The translations under genes were made by a program, and so were the position numbers. 64,000 nt of DNA from Deltaproteobacteria bacterium (GTDB lineage: Bacteria; Desulfobacterota; Desulfobacteria; Desulfobacterales; G020354645). Numbering within the stretch: the stretch's first letter is position 1; each line of letters begins with the position of its first letter. The DNA lies in assembly GCA_020354645.1 (NCBI GenBank), contig CP070652.1, forward strand, positions 3,721,645-3,785,644, written 5' to 3'. Under the pieces are notes generated by a model, which was not told where the DNA came from, did not search any database, and saw only the letters and a program-made list of their open reading frames with translations. Positions 53,150-61,772 of this stretch are shown here, in pieces.

Positions 53150-54085
53150 TTATGGCAGCACGCATGGTTCGCTCTCACACAGGTTGACTTCGATTGTTAT
53201 ATGGGCAAGTTCTTTAAAAGTAGATAACAGTCTTTTATAATGATCCGGCGGTTTTGGATAATGGGTCACAATTGAAATGATCGCCGCCAATTGGTTCGAT
53301 GCGATGCGCCAGATGTGCAGGTCTGCAACCCGGTTATCTGAATCCGATTCAATGGTTGAATAAATGGCAGAGACTGTTTCCATACTCACATCTCTATCGA
53401 GCAGAATTTTGCTGGTGCCCCGCAATAGGCCGTATGACCATCGCATAATCACTGCTGCGCCCACAATCCCCATCAGCGGGTCCATCCAAATCCATCCAAA
53501 TGTCTTGCCGGTTATCAAAGCGATAATGGCTAATAGGCTGGTCAGTGCATCCGCCAGTACATGCAGATAGGCCGCTTTTAAATTATAATCACGCTCATGG
53601 TGGTGACCCGCGCCGTGATCGTGGCGGTGGTGTCTATCCTGCAAAATATATGCGCTGACTAAATTTACGACTAAGCCGGTGACGGCCACAACAATCGCTT
53701 CATCGAATCTGATGGGCTGGGGTAAAAGCAGCCTTTCAACCGACTCCACTGCCATCAGCAGTGCCGCGACCGCTAATACAATCGCACTGGTGAACCCCCC
53801 CAGTACACCGACTTTTCCGGTGCCAAAGGCGTATTTTGGATTATCAGCATGACGACGGGCATAGTGGTAGGCAATAGCGGTTATACCGAGGGCAGCCGCA
53901 TGGGTGCCCATGTGCCAGCCATCTGCAAGCAACGCCATCGATCCGAACAACATACCTGCGGCGATTTCCACGATCATCATTGTCAGGGTTAACAGGATCA
54001 CCTGTTTGGTTTTGCGTTCTCCATGCCGGTCGCCGATATTGAACCGGTGGTTGTGTTTCCAGCTTTCAAGTGTATAAATGTGCAT
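53150..54085 (-). CDS. dmeF: CDF-family Co/Ni efflux transporter, DmeF-like
   Basis: 311 residues, six TM helices. TM2 has MALLADGWHMGTHAAALG and TM5 LTSLLAIIAL with metal-site Asp/His residues, and a His-rich cytoplasmic loop RHHRHDHGAGHHHERDY lies between TM4 and TM5. That loop and the N-terminal HNHRF motif are typical of DmeF proteins that export cobalt and nickel. Relevant to corrinoid metabolism elsewhere in the window. Monocistronic; SD AGGATAT before ATG. Confidence 0.88.
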   Translation of the reverse strand: MHIYTLESWKHNHRFNIGDRHGERKTKQVILLTLTMMIVEIAAGMLFGSMALLADGWHMGTHAAALGITAIAYHYARRHADNPKYAFGTGKVGVLGGFTSAIVLAVAALLMAVESVERLLLPQPIRFDEAIVVAVTGLVVNLVSAYILQDRHHRHDHGAGHHHERDYNLKAAYLHVLADALTSLLAIIALITGKTFGWIWMDPLMGIVGAAVIMRWSYGLLRGTSKILLDRDVSMETVSAIYSTIESDSDNRVADLHIWRIASNQLAAIISIVTHYPKPPDHYKRLLSTFKELAHITIEVNLCESEPCVLP

Positions 54086-54156
54086 TTTGGATATCCTGTA
54101 TTAATAATAATATTACCGTAAGTTCCTGTCCGAAATCGGGTTTGATGCGTTGCAGT

Positions 54157-54771
54157 TTAATAAATTTCATATGGTGAGTCTTCCCTCATATGGGCTATGA
54201 ATTCTTTTTGAACCCAAAATCGCCGGTGTGCTTCTCTATCCTTTTTTGCGGCATAATCGATCCCGATTCTGGGACCCGTGCAGATAAAATTTTCGGGTAC
54301 GGTTTTAACGTTTTCGAACCACAGCTTTTCGCCGCGTGTTAAATCCCAACCATTGAGTGAAACATCAATTGCCATTGCTTGGCAGAGTTTTGCCGGGCCG
54401 TTGGTGAGTTCTTTTCCCCGTTTTCCCCGGAGTCGTTCCATATGATGTTGGCCCTGTAATGGCATAACGGCCCTCAAGAGAACCGCACATGGATTGTTCG
54501 TTTCTTCTGTCACTACATTAAACAGGTAATGCATGCCGTATACAAAATATACATAAGCGATGCCGGCCGGACCGAACATTACCTGATTACGTCGGGTTTT
54601 GCCTTTAAAGGGATGGCTGGCGCTGTCATCGGTGCCAAGGTATGCTTCGGTTTCGATTACAATGCCGCTGATTCGGCGGCCTTTGTATCTGCGGACCAAT
54701 TTGTTGCCCAATAACTCCCGGGCAACAAGTAGTGTATCCCGTTCAAAAAAATTTCTTTTTAGAATCTTCAT
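54157..54771 (-). CDS. 3-methyladenine DNA glycosylase (AAG/Mpg family)
   Basis: 204 residues. Removes alkylated and deaminated purines. The family landmarks are visible: LGNKLVRRYKGRRISGIVIETEAY with the catalytic Glu, AYVYFVYGMHYLFNVVT with the base-flipping Tyr, and NGPAKLCQAMAID. Overlaps the TraB-like gene by 4 nt (ATGA), so they are co-translated. The pairing with a TraB-like protein is probably incidental. Confidence 0.92.
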   Translation of the reverse strand: MKILKRNFFERDTLLVARELLGNKLVRRYKGRRISGIVIETEAYLGTDDSASHPFKGKTRRNQVMFGPAGIAYVYFVYGMHYLFNVVTEETNNPCAVLLRAVMPLQGQHHMERLRGKRGKELTNGPAKLCQAMAIDVSLNGWDLTRGEKLWFENVKTVPENFICTGPRIGIDYAAKKDREAHRRFWVQKEFIAHMREDSPYEIY

Positions 54772-55598
54772 TTACTTGACATTCGGATTTGATATCCATC
54801 CGAAAGAAGTAATTCGCTGATTCCCCGTATGTGAGGTGCCCCGACACAGGCAACGACGCCGCCGTCTTCCAGGTAAGCGACCATTCTTTCGTAAAAGATC
54901 TGGTCGCGCCGGTCGATGACCGCAGGCGTGCGGTTGGGGAATCCCCGGGCAATGAACTTCAAGTTTTCCAAATCTCCTGCCAGATAGGTTTTAACATAGT
55001 TTTTTACATAACTGCTCCAGTGATTTACCTGTTTCAGAAAATTAATGATTCTCTCACGTGACAGGCTTTCCAGAACTTCAATTTGCTCATCGATTGTTTC
55101 TAGAAAGACAATTTTTTTTCCTAACTCCCTGGCCAGCTTGTAAGCTTCTAAATCGACGGAGTATTTCCAACCGTTTTTTTCCAGGAAATAAAACCAGATT
55201 GTGAAAAAAGCCAGCCAAAACTTCATTCCTCTTATCATCTCGTAGGCGGGGTTTTCTACTTCACAGGTCCTGAAGTTATAAAGAAAATAAGGATTACGTC
55301 TCCGGCAGCCGGGATAAAGCGCCTGAGAGATATCAGCAATGGTTTGTTGATCCAATTCTTCAAAGAGGGGGGCATTGTTTTGTCCAGTTTTCCCTGCCGC
55401 CTGAACCTTAGCCATGTTTTCTTGATCAAGTGGGCCTTCAAATATTACGGTACCCGCGTTTTTTATTAAACGAAGAAGAGAGCTTCTAAAACTATAAGGG
55501 AAATAGTGTGCCGTTCCAATGAGGTACGACTTTTTATCGTTTTTTTGCACCTCCCAGATCATTTTGAGTTGTTTTTCTTTTGATTTGATAAAAAACAT
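54768..55598 (-). CDS. TraB/GumN-family protein
   Basis: 276 residues from ATG 55596-55598 (AAAGG upstream; a start at 55643 is also open). TraB landmarks: SYLIGTAHYFPYSF near the N-terminus (GTxH), VIFEGPLD (E of the EG motif), and VVACVGAPHIRGI (GxPH) near the end. Members are thought to be metalloproteases or esterase-like enzymes; function in this case is unknown. A hydrophobic FWLAFFTIWFYFLE stretch (about residue 140) suggests membrane contact. Precedes the glycosylase in the operon. Confidence 0.8.
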   Translation of the reverse strand: MFFIKSKEKQLKMIWEVQKNDKKSYLIGTAHYFPYSFRSSLLRLIKNAGTVIFEGPLDQENMAKVQAAGKTGQNNAPLFEELDQQTIADISQALYPGCRRRNPYFLYNFRTCEVENPAYEMIRGMKFWLAFFTIWFYFLEKNGWKYSVDLEAYKLARELGKKIVFLETIDEQIEVLESLSRERIINFLKQVNHWSSYVKNYVKTYLAGDLENLKFIARGFPNRTPAVIDRRDQIFYERMVAYLEDGGVVACVGAPHIRGISELLLSDGYQIRMSSK

Positions 55599-55673
55599 AC
55601 GGTCAGCCTTTAATGCGAAGATGTTTACAAATCTCTGTACCATATATGCAGAATTGAATTAATCATATATAAA

Positions 55674-56516
55674 TTATCGCAGGGCAAATATGGTTTCAAG
55701 TAATGAAGGCTTTTTTAAGTCCAGATCACACATTTCATATTTTAAAGTTGCACGCCCACCCCATTTTTTCTTAAATCGCCGGATACCCTCGTTTACTCCC
55801 AATCCTAAGTGGATGTACTCTTTGCCTCTCTCTTTGCTCATATTTATCATTTCGTAGCACAAAAGATCGGATGCCCCCGGTGTGTAATGGGTTTTCGAAT
55901 GGCAGCCAATCACGTAGGTGGAAAAATTTTTGGCTGCAAGATCAACAACGTAGTAGGCGGCCAAATTATGCTTTTCATCCCAGGCGTTTATGGCGACCGA
56001 TTGTGTTGAAGCGTTCACATAATCCGGTATTTTGGCGAAAAGTTCTCTGACCCGTGGCGGCGGATTGGCCCTTTTAATAAATTCCTGCGCCAGGTCGTTA
56101 TGGGCTTGGCCGATTTCGACCGATCTTTCCACGGATAAAATTTCACGGGCTTTGTTGACAGCGCGTTTGAGGGCGCCCTCAAGGGCAAAACGCTGGATAT
56201 TCAGGGTATAAAAATAGTCGCTTTGTTTTTCTCGGCAGGTGCCGGTAATTGAAAGCGGCAGTTCTGGGGTCATCAGAGAGATATGCTTGGGGCGGAATCG
56301 TTTTTTGATTTTTTCAAAGAAGTTTTCAAATTCATTCGAGGAAAATTTGCCTTCCAAAGGATATCCTACAACGATCAGCCAGTCGTCTTTGCGGCAACAA
56401 AAATAACCGTCGATGAGAAACGGTTCTCCACCGGAAACCAGCGTGATCAGACCCACGCTATGCTCGGGTACATAGGCACAGGATAAAATATATTTTTTCT
56501 CTTCCGCGGTTATCAT
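55674..56516 (-). CDS. FemAB/GNAT-like acyltransferase (280 aa)
   Basis: Complete homologue of the truncated protein at 1-667. Two GNAT-like halves; the C-terminal half has LAAYYVVDLAAKNFSTYVIG, then YTPGASDLLCYEMINMSKERG and LGVNEGIRRFKKKWGG, the pattern of FemAB/peptidoglycan-bridge or DUF2156-type acyltransferases. No signal peptide. Substrate unknown. Neighbours (TraB-like, Cys-rich peptide, Fe-S protein) give no pathway hint. Confidence 0.75.
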   Translation of the reverse strand: MITAEEKKYILSCAYVPEHSVGLITLVSGGEPFLIDGYFCCRKDDWLIVVGYPLEGKFSSNEFENFFEKIKKRFRPKHISLMTPELPLSITGTCREKQSDYFYTLNIQRFALEGALKRAVNKAREILSVERSVEIGQAHNDLAQEFIKRANPPPRVRELFAKIPDYVNASTQSVAINAWDEKHNLAAYYVVDLAAKNFSTYVIGCHSKTHYTPGASDLLCYEMINMSKERGKEYIHLGLGVNEGIRRFKKKWGGRATLKYEMCDLDLKKPSLLETIFALR

Positions 56517-56636
56517 CGGTCATCTCATGCGAGGGCTTTCACCAAGGTTATGTTATTTTGTTGCTGCTAAGAATGATTATCCTTAATTTATAATTCATTA
56601 AACCCGATAATCAACCTTAATGAGGAGGATAGTGAT

Positions 56637-56786
56637 ATGGAAGGACATAGAATTTCGAGAAAAGAGCAAGGCTGTATCAGCAATTGTATTTTCGAGTTCT
56701 GGGGTAATCCCGACAATAAGGGGAATGCCGAAAAACGCGATAGTGACTATGAGCAATGCTTATCAGATTGCCACATATGCGGTTAA
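56637..56786 (+). CDS. Small Cys-rich protein (49 aa)
   Basis: Too short for the usual ORF cut-off. ATG 56637 has GAGGAGG eight nt before it, among the best SDs in the window, and TATAAT at 56589-56594 fits a -10 box, without a clear -35. The peptide has C13xxxC17 and, at the end, C41xxxC45HxC48G, a plausible metal or Fe-S site. Its stop TAA (56784-56786) overlaps the end of the convergent Fe-S gene by 4 nt. No homologue comes to mind. Confidence 0.6.
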   Translation: MEGHRISRKEQGCISNCIFEFWGNPDNKGNAEKRDSDYEQCLSDCHICG

Positions 56787-57319
56787 CCGCGGTAGCTTTT
56801 GGCCTCATCAAACCGGTCCAGGTATTCCCTGAGTCTTTCCCTGTTTTCTGCAGCAAGCAGCGGACAATCCTCGGCGCCGTAAGCGCCTTCGGCCACACGG
56901 GTTGCAAAGACCAAACACGTCTGCAAGCCGCATTCACGGCAGTTGGTTTTTGGCAATAGTTTGAATATTTCAAAAACTGTTGGTCCAGATACGCTCTTGA
57001 AGCTGGGTTTTATGGCGTGTCGATTTTCCCGGGCGTCATTAATTTCCCGTTTCAACCATTCCAAGATCTTGGCGGCTTCGGTTTCATCCTTAATGGCGTT
57101 GACGGCAATTTTGTTGGCGTAAACGGTAGTCAGCTTTCCATGGGCTTTAAAAGTCACAGCCGGTGGTTCCTTAATATACGTAAATCCTCCAAGAACGGTG
57201 TTTAAATAGGGCAGAACGTCGCTGATATCATCATCCAAGTGGGCGAAACATTGCAAGGTTTGGACCCTGGAATCGCATTTCGATCGGAAGATTTCTTTGG
57301 TATAGCCTTTTAAAAGCAT
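56783..57319 (-). CDS. Fe-S cluster protein with CFeSP-type 4Fe-4S domain
   Basis: 178 residues. The N-terminal about 110 residues are uncharacterised (strand/helix mix, VLGGFTYIKEPPAVTFKAHGK). The C-terminus (about 118-165) is the four-Cys domain of corrinoid/Fe-S protein large subunits: FKLLPKTNCRECGLQTCLVF with a further Cys in EDCPLL, matching CxxCxxxxC...C spacing. Likely a redox or reductive-activation partner for a corrinoid or methyltransferase system. SD GAGGACAAA. Nothing fixes a partner here. Confidence 0.8.
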   Translation of the reverse strand: MLLKGYTKEIFRSKCDSRVQTLQCFAHLDDDISDVLPYLNTVLGGFTYIKEPPAVTFKAHGKLTTVYANKIAVNAIKDETEAAKILEWLKREINDARENRHAIKPSFKSVSGPTVFEIFKLLPKTNCRECGLQTCLVFATRVAEGAYGAEDCPLLAAENRERLREYLDRFDEAKSYRG

Positions 57320-57367
57320 TTTGTCCTCGCCAATCAGGATTGTAGGGCAGTCATTAACACCTTCTTA

Positions 57368-57395
57368 TTGACCGGTTCGCTTCCCTGCAAGCTCC
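57368..57395 (-). repeat. 28-bp dispersed motif, copy 2
   Basis: Inverse of 20099-20126 with two differences. Lies between the Fe-S gene and the methyltransferase gene. Confidence 0.55.
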
Positions 57396-57427
57396 GACTT
57401 AAGACCGCAGGCGATTAGGGGAACTCG

Positions 57428-57997
57428 CTACCTTAAGGTAAATCCGGCCAAATAATTATACGGTCCGATATCTACGACATATTCTTTGACCAAACTGTAA
57501 GGTCTGACAATTCGTTCAACTTCCTCAGCAGACAATCGGATGTCGATCGGCGGACCTGGTGGGCCTTCGATCTTTTTAAATTCAACGATTGCCACCATTC
57601 CTGCGGGCTTCAAAACTCTCGCTATTTCTTTAAGGGCCCCTTGTTCGGTGTTTACCTCTACCAGGTCGTGCAGAACTGTTGCCATCAAACAGATGTCAAC
57701 GCTACTGTCATTTACTGGAATTCGCTTGCTGACGTCTCCAACAGTGGCCCAAATATTCTTTATCTTTTTTTCAGAAATTTTTGTTACCAGTGATGTTATT
57801 CCCTCCGGCCATAAATCTATGGCACATATGATGCTATTTTCTTTAAGTACATCAGCGGCTGCCAAGCAATAATTGCCGGGACCACAAGCAACATCGAGAA
57901 AAATCAACTTGCGATCAAGCTGAAGCATTTTGAAAAACAGGGCCGAGTCAATTAAATCGTAACTACTTTTACCGGCGCCAATGGGTTTGTCATTCAT
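57428..57997 (-). CDS. Class I SAM-dependent methyltransferase
   Basis: 189 residues. Motif I is FLDVACGPGNYCLAAADVL (about 33-52), motif II VDICLMATVLHD, and post-motif LKPAGMVAIVEFKKI; the fold and length fit small Methyltransf_11/25 enzymes. Substrate unknown, no fused domains. GAGAGGAAAT precedes the ATG. Independent of neighbours in orientation gaps (about 110 nt to the Fe-S gene). Confidence 0.85.
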   Translation of the reverse strand: MNDKPIGAGKSSYDLIDSALFFKMLQLDRKLIFLDVACGPGNYCLAAADVLKENSIICAIDLWPEGITSLVTKISEKKIKNIWATVGDVSKRIPVNDSSVDICLMATVLHDLVEVNTEQGALKEIARVLKPAGMVAIVEFKKIEGPPGPPIDIRLSAEEVERIVRPYSLVKEYVVDIGPYNYLAGFTLR

Positions 57998-58145
57998 ATT
58001 TCCTCTCTTTAACTGTTGCTGGTATTTTTACTGATTTGGTTGACCGATCGATTACGCGGTCAAACTTAGTATGTTCTTATCTTTTCAGTCGCCGACCATT
58101 TCAGTTTCATTTGGTACCAGGACTAAACCTAAAAAAACATTAGAC

Positions 58146-58676
58146 TTATTCACTGAATCCCAGGCCCCTAAAGGACTCCAGGCGGGCTTGCCTGACCAAC
58201 CAGTCTTTATCCTTCTTCAACCACTCGAGTTTAAGTTGATATAAATCTGCATTCTCACCCACCATCTCAAGCCAACGCTTGGGATTTTTCCAAAGTTCGT
58301 TAAGGTTGGGTAAGGATTGATCTTTTTTAACAATCAAAAATTTAACACTGGCAAAAGCGGTTTGGCTGTCGGCTGCAAGATTGATTGACGGTTCCGGGAA
58401 CAGAATTCTGAACTTGCGATAATGTTTGAACGCCAACCAGATTATTGTTTTTACTTCACGGTTGTCATGCTTGCCGGGCAGTGCCAGGAAATCTTCCGTG
58501 GTCAGCTTCATAAGCCCATTGATATCCTGTTTTTCGGCAAGTTTGGCCCCTTCCTCGACTAACTGTCGGATTACAGCGACATCGTCCTTTTCCGCGCACG
58601 ATACCGGCAGGAAAAAGAAGATCACCCAATAGGCCGTCCATTTTAAAAGTACGGTGAAAAAGTTAGAAACATTCAT
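58146..58676 (-). CDS. Putative NTF2-like lipoprotein or exported protein (176 aa)
   Basis: I use ATG 58674-58676 because it places a hydrophobic signal (LLKWTAYWVIFFFLPVSC) right at the N-terminus, ending in a Cys that could be lipidated although the lipobox is poor. The mature part (VIRQLVEEGAKLAEKQDIN, TTEDFLALPG, later FASVKFLIVKKD, and W.....WLVRQARLESF) has the pattern of a small NTF2-like fold. Function unknown. Convergent with no close partner. Confidence 0.65.
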   Translation of the reverse strand: MNVSNFFTVLLKWTAYWVIFFFLPVSCAEKDDVAVIRQLVEEGAKLAEKQDINGLMKLTTEDFLALPGKHDNREVKTIIWLAFKHYRKFRILFPEPSINLAADSQTAFASVKFLIVKKDQSLPNLNELWKNPKRWLEMVGENADLYQLKLEWLKKDKDWLVRQARLESFRGLGFSE

Positions 58677-58780
58677 TTGTTTGCATGTCCTGTCAGTCAT
58701 TGAAAATTTCGAAGTGAAACCCATAAGAGCGAGCGCAACAATCACGTTCAGCGTCACTAAACCCTCGTCCGCTGAAGCGT

Positions 58781-59515
58781 TTACAGGGGAGACTTATTTG
58801 ATTTTGTCCGATCGACTTCATAATAGAAATCATCGGCGGCCTTTTGATCATGCCCTCGGAGAATTTTCCATACTAAACGGGGGTTCTTAAACAGGCACCA
58901 GTCTCCGAACGTATCGAATTTGCGGCAGGAAGTGATGATTTGGGCCTTTGTTATGGTTTTAAAACGTTTCCCCAGCTTCTTGCCGTATGATTTCAATCGC
59001 TTGGCAAAATCAATGTCTTCAGCGCTCACCAGTGATTCATTAAATCCGCCAATGGCTTCAAAGTCTCTGCGGTAACACCAGAACAGCCCTCCCGAGACCC
59101 GATGAATCAAAAGAACAGGAACTACGGTTAAAACCGACATCAAGATCCCCAGAGACATTCTTTCAGGTCGGATAATAACGCCACCGCCAATATATTTTCC
59201 GGTTGAGAGATTTTTTTCGATCTCTGCCAACATGGTTGCCGTCATCTGACTGTCCGCATCAATAGTAACAATGGTGTCTCCGCTGGCAGAACGGGCAGCA
59301 GCATTTCTAATTTTTGCAAGATTCTTGTTGTCTTCCTTCACGATAATTGCATTATGATTTCTGGCAATATCTTCAGTATCATCGGTGCAACGGTTAAGTG
59401 AAACTATAATTTCAACGTCCTCTGCGATATGTTTGGCCGCAGCCTCGATGGATTCGAGACACCTTTCGATAAATCCTTCTTCATTATGGGCCGGTATGAT
59501 AACTGAAAACTTCAT
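58781..59515 (-). CDS. Family 2 glycosyltransferase
   Basis: 244 residues, GT-A fold. SVIIPAHNEEGFIERCLESI at the N-terminus binds the nucleotide, DADS near residue 92 is the DxD motif, and SAEDIDFAKRL near 167 is the ED catalytic motif. One hydrophobic helix (about 125-145) may attach it to the membrane. Acceptor unknown; likely lipid or envelope sugar transfer. Confidence 0.88.
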   Translation of the reverse strand: MKFSVIIPAHNEEGFIERCLESIEAAAKHIAEDVEIIVSLNRCTDDTEDIARNHNAIIVKEDNKNLAKIRNAAARSASGDTIVTIDADSQMTATMLAEIEKNLSTGKYIGGGVIIRPERMSLGILMSVLTVVPVLLIHRVSGGLFWCYRRDFEAIGGFNESLVSAEDIDFAKRLKSYGKKLGKRFKTITKAQIITSCRKFDTFGDWCLFKNPRLVWKILRGHDQKAADDFYYEVDRTKSNKSPL

Positions 59516-59642
59516 AATATGAGTGACAACGAGATATCCCCTTGGCTCTCAGCGACTCGGATCACCGGTGTATCGCGATGATCAGCATTTATTGGGCCTG
59601 ATCGTGTTTACCTGCCGTAAACATCAGCGTTATAAGTATGGG

Positions 59643-60227
59643 TTACTGCAATCTTGGCGTTCGCCACATAAAAAAGTTTTTGACGTTAAATATGTCGACC
59701 TCATCAACCACTTTGAAGTCAAATTTCTTGTAGAAGCGAACGCTCAGAAGCTGGTCGGTTTCCAAATATGCGGCTGCTTTGCAAGCATCTACCTCTTGGC
59801 AAAATCGGTGCAGCAGCGCCGTCCCAATGCCGGATCCCTGATGTGTCGGTAAGACCCCGACAGGTCCCAGATGCCAGTGCGGCTCTGTCGGATCGTGCAT
59901 AGCCCAAACACTTTGCCAGTATGAAACCCGCGAAGCCATGTCCTTGAGTCCTTCTTGATAGGTTTCTTTGGGCGACTTCTGATGCCCATGGCATGATTTC
60001 ATTCGGAGCACCCCGACGATTCGCCGATCGGCCTTTGCCAAAAATACAATTCCAGGTAGATCATGTAAAAGCTTGTCAAACAACTGTTCCAACTCTCGAC
60101 GGGTCTTATCGCCTTGGCCTTGAAATACCGCAATGTGCAAGGGGACCCTGAACATCGCCACACTGAGTGCGCGGGCCGCACTCGAAATGTCTTTTTGTTG
60201 CATGAATGAGATCGACAAGTCACGCAT
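59643..60227 (-). CDS. GNAT-family N-acetyltransferase
   Basis: 194 residues. GNAT acetyl-CoA loop is VLPTHQGSGIGTALLHRFCQ (R/Q-x-x-G-x-G/A), with LETDQLLSVRFYKKFDFKVVDE as the following strand and helix. Near-identical topology to small-molecule acetyltransferases. Substrate unknown. Begins immediately after the stop of the decayed IVS-type gene on the same strand (60229), probably by chance. Confidence 0.85.
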   Translation of the reverse strand: MRDLSISFMQQKDISSAARALSVAMFRVPLHIAVFQGQGDKTRRELEQLFDKLLHDLPGIVFLAKADRRIVGVLRMKSCHGHQKSPKETYQEGLKDMASRVSYWQSVWAMHDPTEPHWHLGPVGVLPTHQGSGIGTALLHRFCQEVDACKAAAYLETDQLLSVRFYKKFDFKVVDEVDIFNVKNFFMWRTPRLQ

Positions 60228-60228
60228 A

Positions 60229-60680
60229 TTATTTAAAAGCTCCGATGCATTCGGCAGTGTAAAAATTTGGGATTTTTCTCCACATTAGTTGGAGAAGAGG
60301 GTCCAAGGATTCCAGGGGTCGAGGATTCAAGGGTTTGTATTCTAAAGACTTTATCAGCGCCTTTAACATTCTTCCGATTTCTGCGATGTCTTTTTTTAGT
60401 CTACCCAATACCCCTTTTTCAATTAAACCTAAATCCCCTGCTAATAGTATCTGCGTTTCCAGTTCGCAAACAGAACCATAAGATATGTATCGCATCCTAA
60501 TATTGTCTTTCTTCCATATCCTTCTGCGATATTAGACGCAATAGACACAACAGATCTTCTTGTCTGTGAAGTTAGACCGTATAATTCTTCCTTTGCAAAT
60601 TTTGCTGTTATTCCATATATTTCTTAACAGAGTTCGTATGACTTTTGCCAGACTATCAAATCTGTGTAATTCTTTAGCAT
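60229..60680 (-). pseudogene. Four-helix-bundle (23S rRNA IVS-type) protein, decayed
   Basis: From ATG 60678-60680 the minus strand reads MLKNYTDLIVWQKSYELC, TAA, then [20 protein letters not shown] and [19 protein letters not shown] in the same frame, then a frame change, then [20 protein letters not shown] and a final KALIKSL helix. These are the conserved blocks of the IVS/S23-type four-helix bundle. One stop and one frameshift, so a pseudogene. The 88-residue tail that remains open ends in a stretch derived from the flanking repeat. Confidence 0.82.
60296..60337 (+). repeat. Inverted flank of the IVS-type cassette, left
   Basis: AGAGGGTCCAAGG...GGATTCAAGGGTTTG. Inverse of 60689-60720 (core GGATTCAAGGGTT). 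Together they bracket the decayed gene. Confidence 0.65.
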
Positions 60681-60688
60681 TTCACTCG

Positions 60689-60720
60689 AACCCTTGAATC
60701 CTTGATCCCTTGTATCCTCT
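60689..60720 (-). repeat. Inverted flank of the IVS-type cassette, right
   Basis: AACCCTTGAATCCTTGATCC then CTTGTATCCTCT. Partner of 60296-60337. These CCTTGAATCC repeats flank IVS-type genes elsewhere as I recall, which suggests spread as a unit. Confidence 0.6.
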
Positions 60721-60881
60721 GGGATCACACCTGCCCAATTGGAGATAACAGCTTATTCTGCTTTAAACAACTACAACTAATTCGGACATGATCCTTATTT
60801 ATAAACTTTTGCATTCTAAGGTATCAAAGGTAATCATGATTGACAATCTTGGAATGAAATGGTAGCAATTAATATCATAAT

Positions 60882-60970
60882 TGCTGGGGGAGCCGAAACA
60901 AATCGGCTGAGAGGAGGCTTGATGTCTCGACCCCTGGAACCTGATCCGGATAATGCCGGCGTAGGGAAGT
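60882..60970 (+). promoter_or_regulatory. TPP riboswitch (THI box)
   Basis: The strand has GGGGGAGCC, CTGAGA (60907-60912), GACCCC, ACCTGATC (60939-60946) and GGATAATGCCGGCGTAGGGAAG (60948-60969), the conserved aptamer in the right order. It lies 65 nt upstream of the ABC transporter ATPase. Expression platform not resolved; a weak GGGA/TCCC pairing before TTTTTCC suggests transcription termination. Thiamine pyrophosphate should turn the operon off. Confidence 0.95.
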
Positions 60971-61034
60971 TGATGCTGCTTAAATTACACTCCTCCCTTT
61001 TTCCGGCAAAACTTCGTTTCGAAGGAATCCCCTC

Positions 61035-61772
61035 ATGTTGAGAATTTCAGGCGTCAGTAAACGCTTCGGTGATCTTTCTGTTCTGGAAAATTTCGACCTG
61101 AGCGTTCCCCGTAAAGGCTTCACTATTTTAGTCGGCCCGTCGGGTTGCGGTAAAAGCACTCTGTTCAATGTGCTCACCGGCGTTGTGACCAAAGAAAGCG
61201 GGAATATCTACTGGCTTGGAGAAAGATTGCCGCACCTGGGCAAAAAATCTGCATACATGCAGCAAAATGACCTGCTGCTGCCATGGTTTTCGATGCTTGA
61301 CAATGCCCTGCTGCCCGCAAAGATTGCCGGAGAAGATATGGCCAAGTCCAAAACCAAGGCCCTGGGTTTGTTCAGACGGCTCGGATTGGATGGTTTTGAA
61401 AATTATCTCCCCGGCGAAATCTCTGGTGGAATGCGTCAGCGCTGTGCTTTGGTTCGCACGTTGATGTTTGAACATGAACTGACCTTGCTCGACGAACCGC
61501 TTTCCGCGCTTGATGCGATTACAAGGACTAGTCTGCAGTCATTGCTTCTTCTGCTTCAAAGTGAATTCAACAAGAGCATTTTGATGATTACCCATGACAT
61601 CGAAGAAGCGCTTCTACTGGCAGACGAGGTTTTGGTGCTGAGCCGTTTGCCCATGCGTATCATAGAGCGATTTGATTTGAGTGGATCAAAACCCCGCCGA
61701 CTCAGTGACCGTCACTTAATCGAGATCAAAGAATATGTTTTAAATCGTTTGCAGCAGGAGCTAAGCAGATGA
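61035..61772 (+). CDS. thiZ: ABC transporter ATPase, thiamine-precursor (HMP) type
   Basis: 245 residues. Walker A GPSGCGKST (about 35-43), signature SGGMRQRCALVRTL, Walker B LTLLDEPLSALD, and switch His in MITHDIEEA. Taurine/nitrate/ThiZ branch. First gene after the TPP riboswitch; ends with an ATGA overlap to the permease gene. SD is AGGA at fair spacing. Function inferred from the riboswitch and THI5-like partner. Confidence 0.9.
   Translation: MLRISGVSKRFGDLSVLENFDLSVPRKGFTILVGPSGCGKSTLFNVLTGVVTKESGNIYWLGERLPHLGKKSAYMQQNDLLLPWFSMLDNALLPAKIAGEDMAKSKTKALGLFRRLGLDGFENYLPGEISGGMRQRCALVRTLMFEHELTLLDEPLSALDAITRTSLQSLLLLLQSEFNKSILMITHDIEEALLLADEVLVLSRLPMRIIERFDLSGSKPRRLSDRHLIEIKEYVLNRLQQELSR

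Noticed and set aside
56620..56832. 70-aa ORF overlapping the Cys-rich small gene
   Set aside because: The SD spacing fits ATG 56637, not the start of this frame, and the frame overlaps the convergent Fe-S gene by 50 nt.
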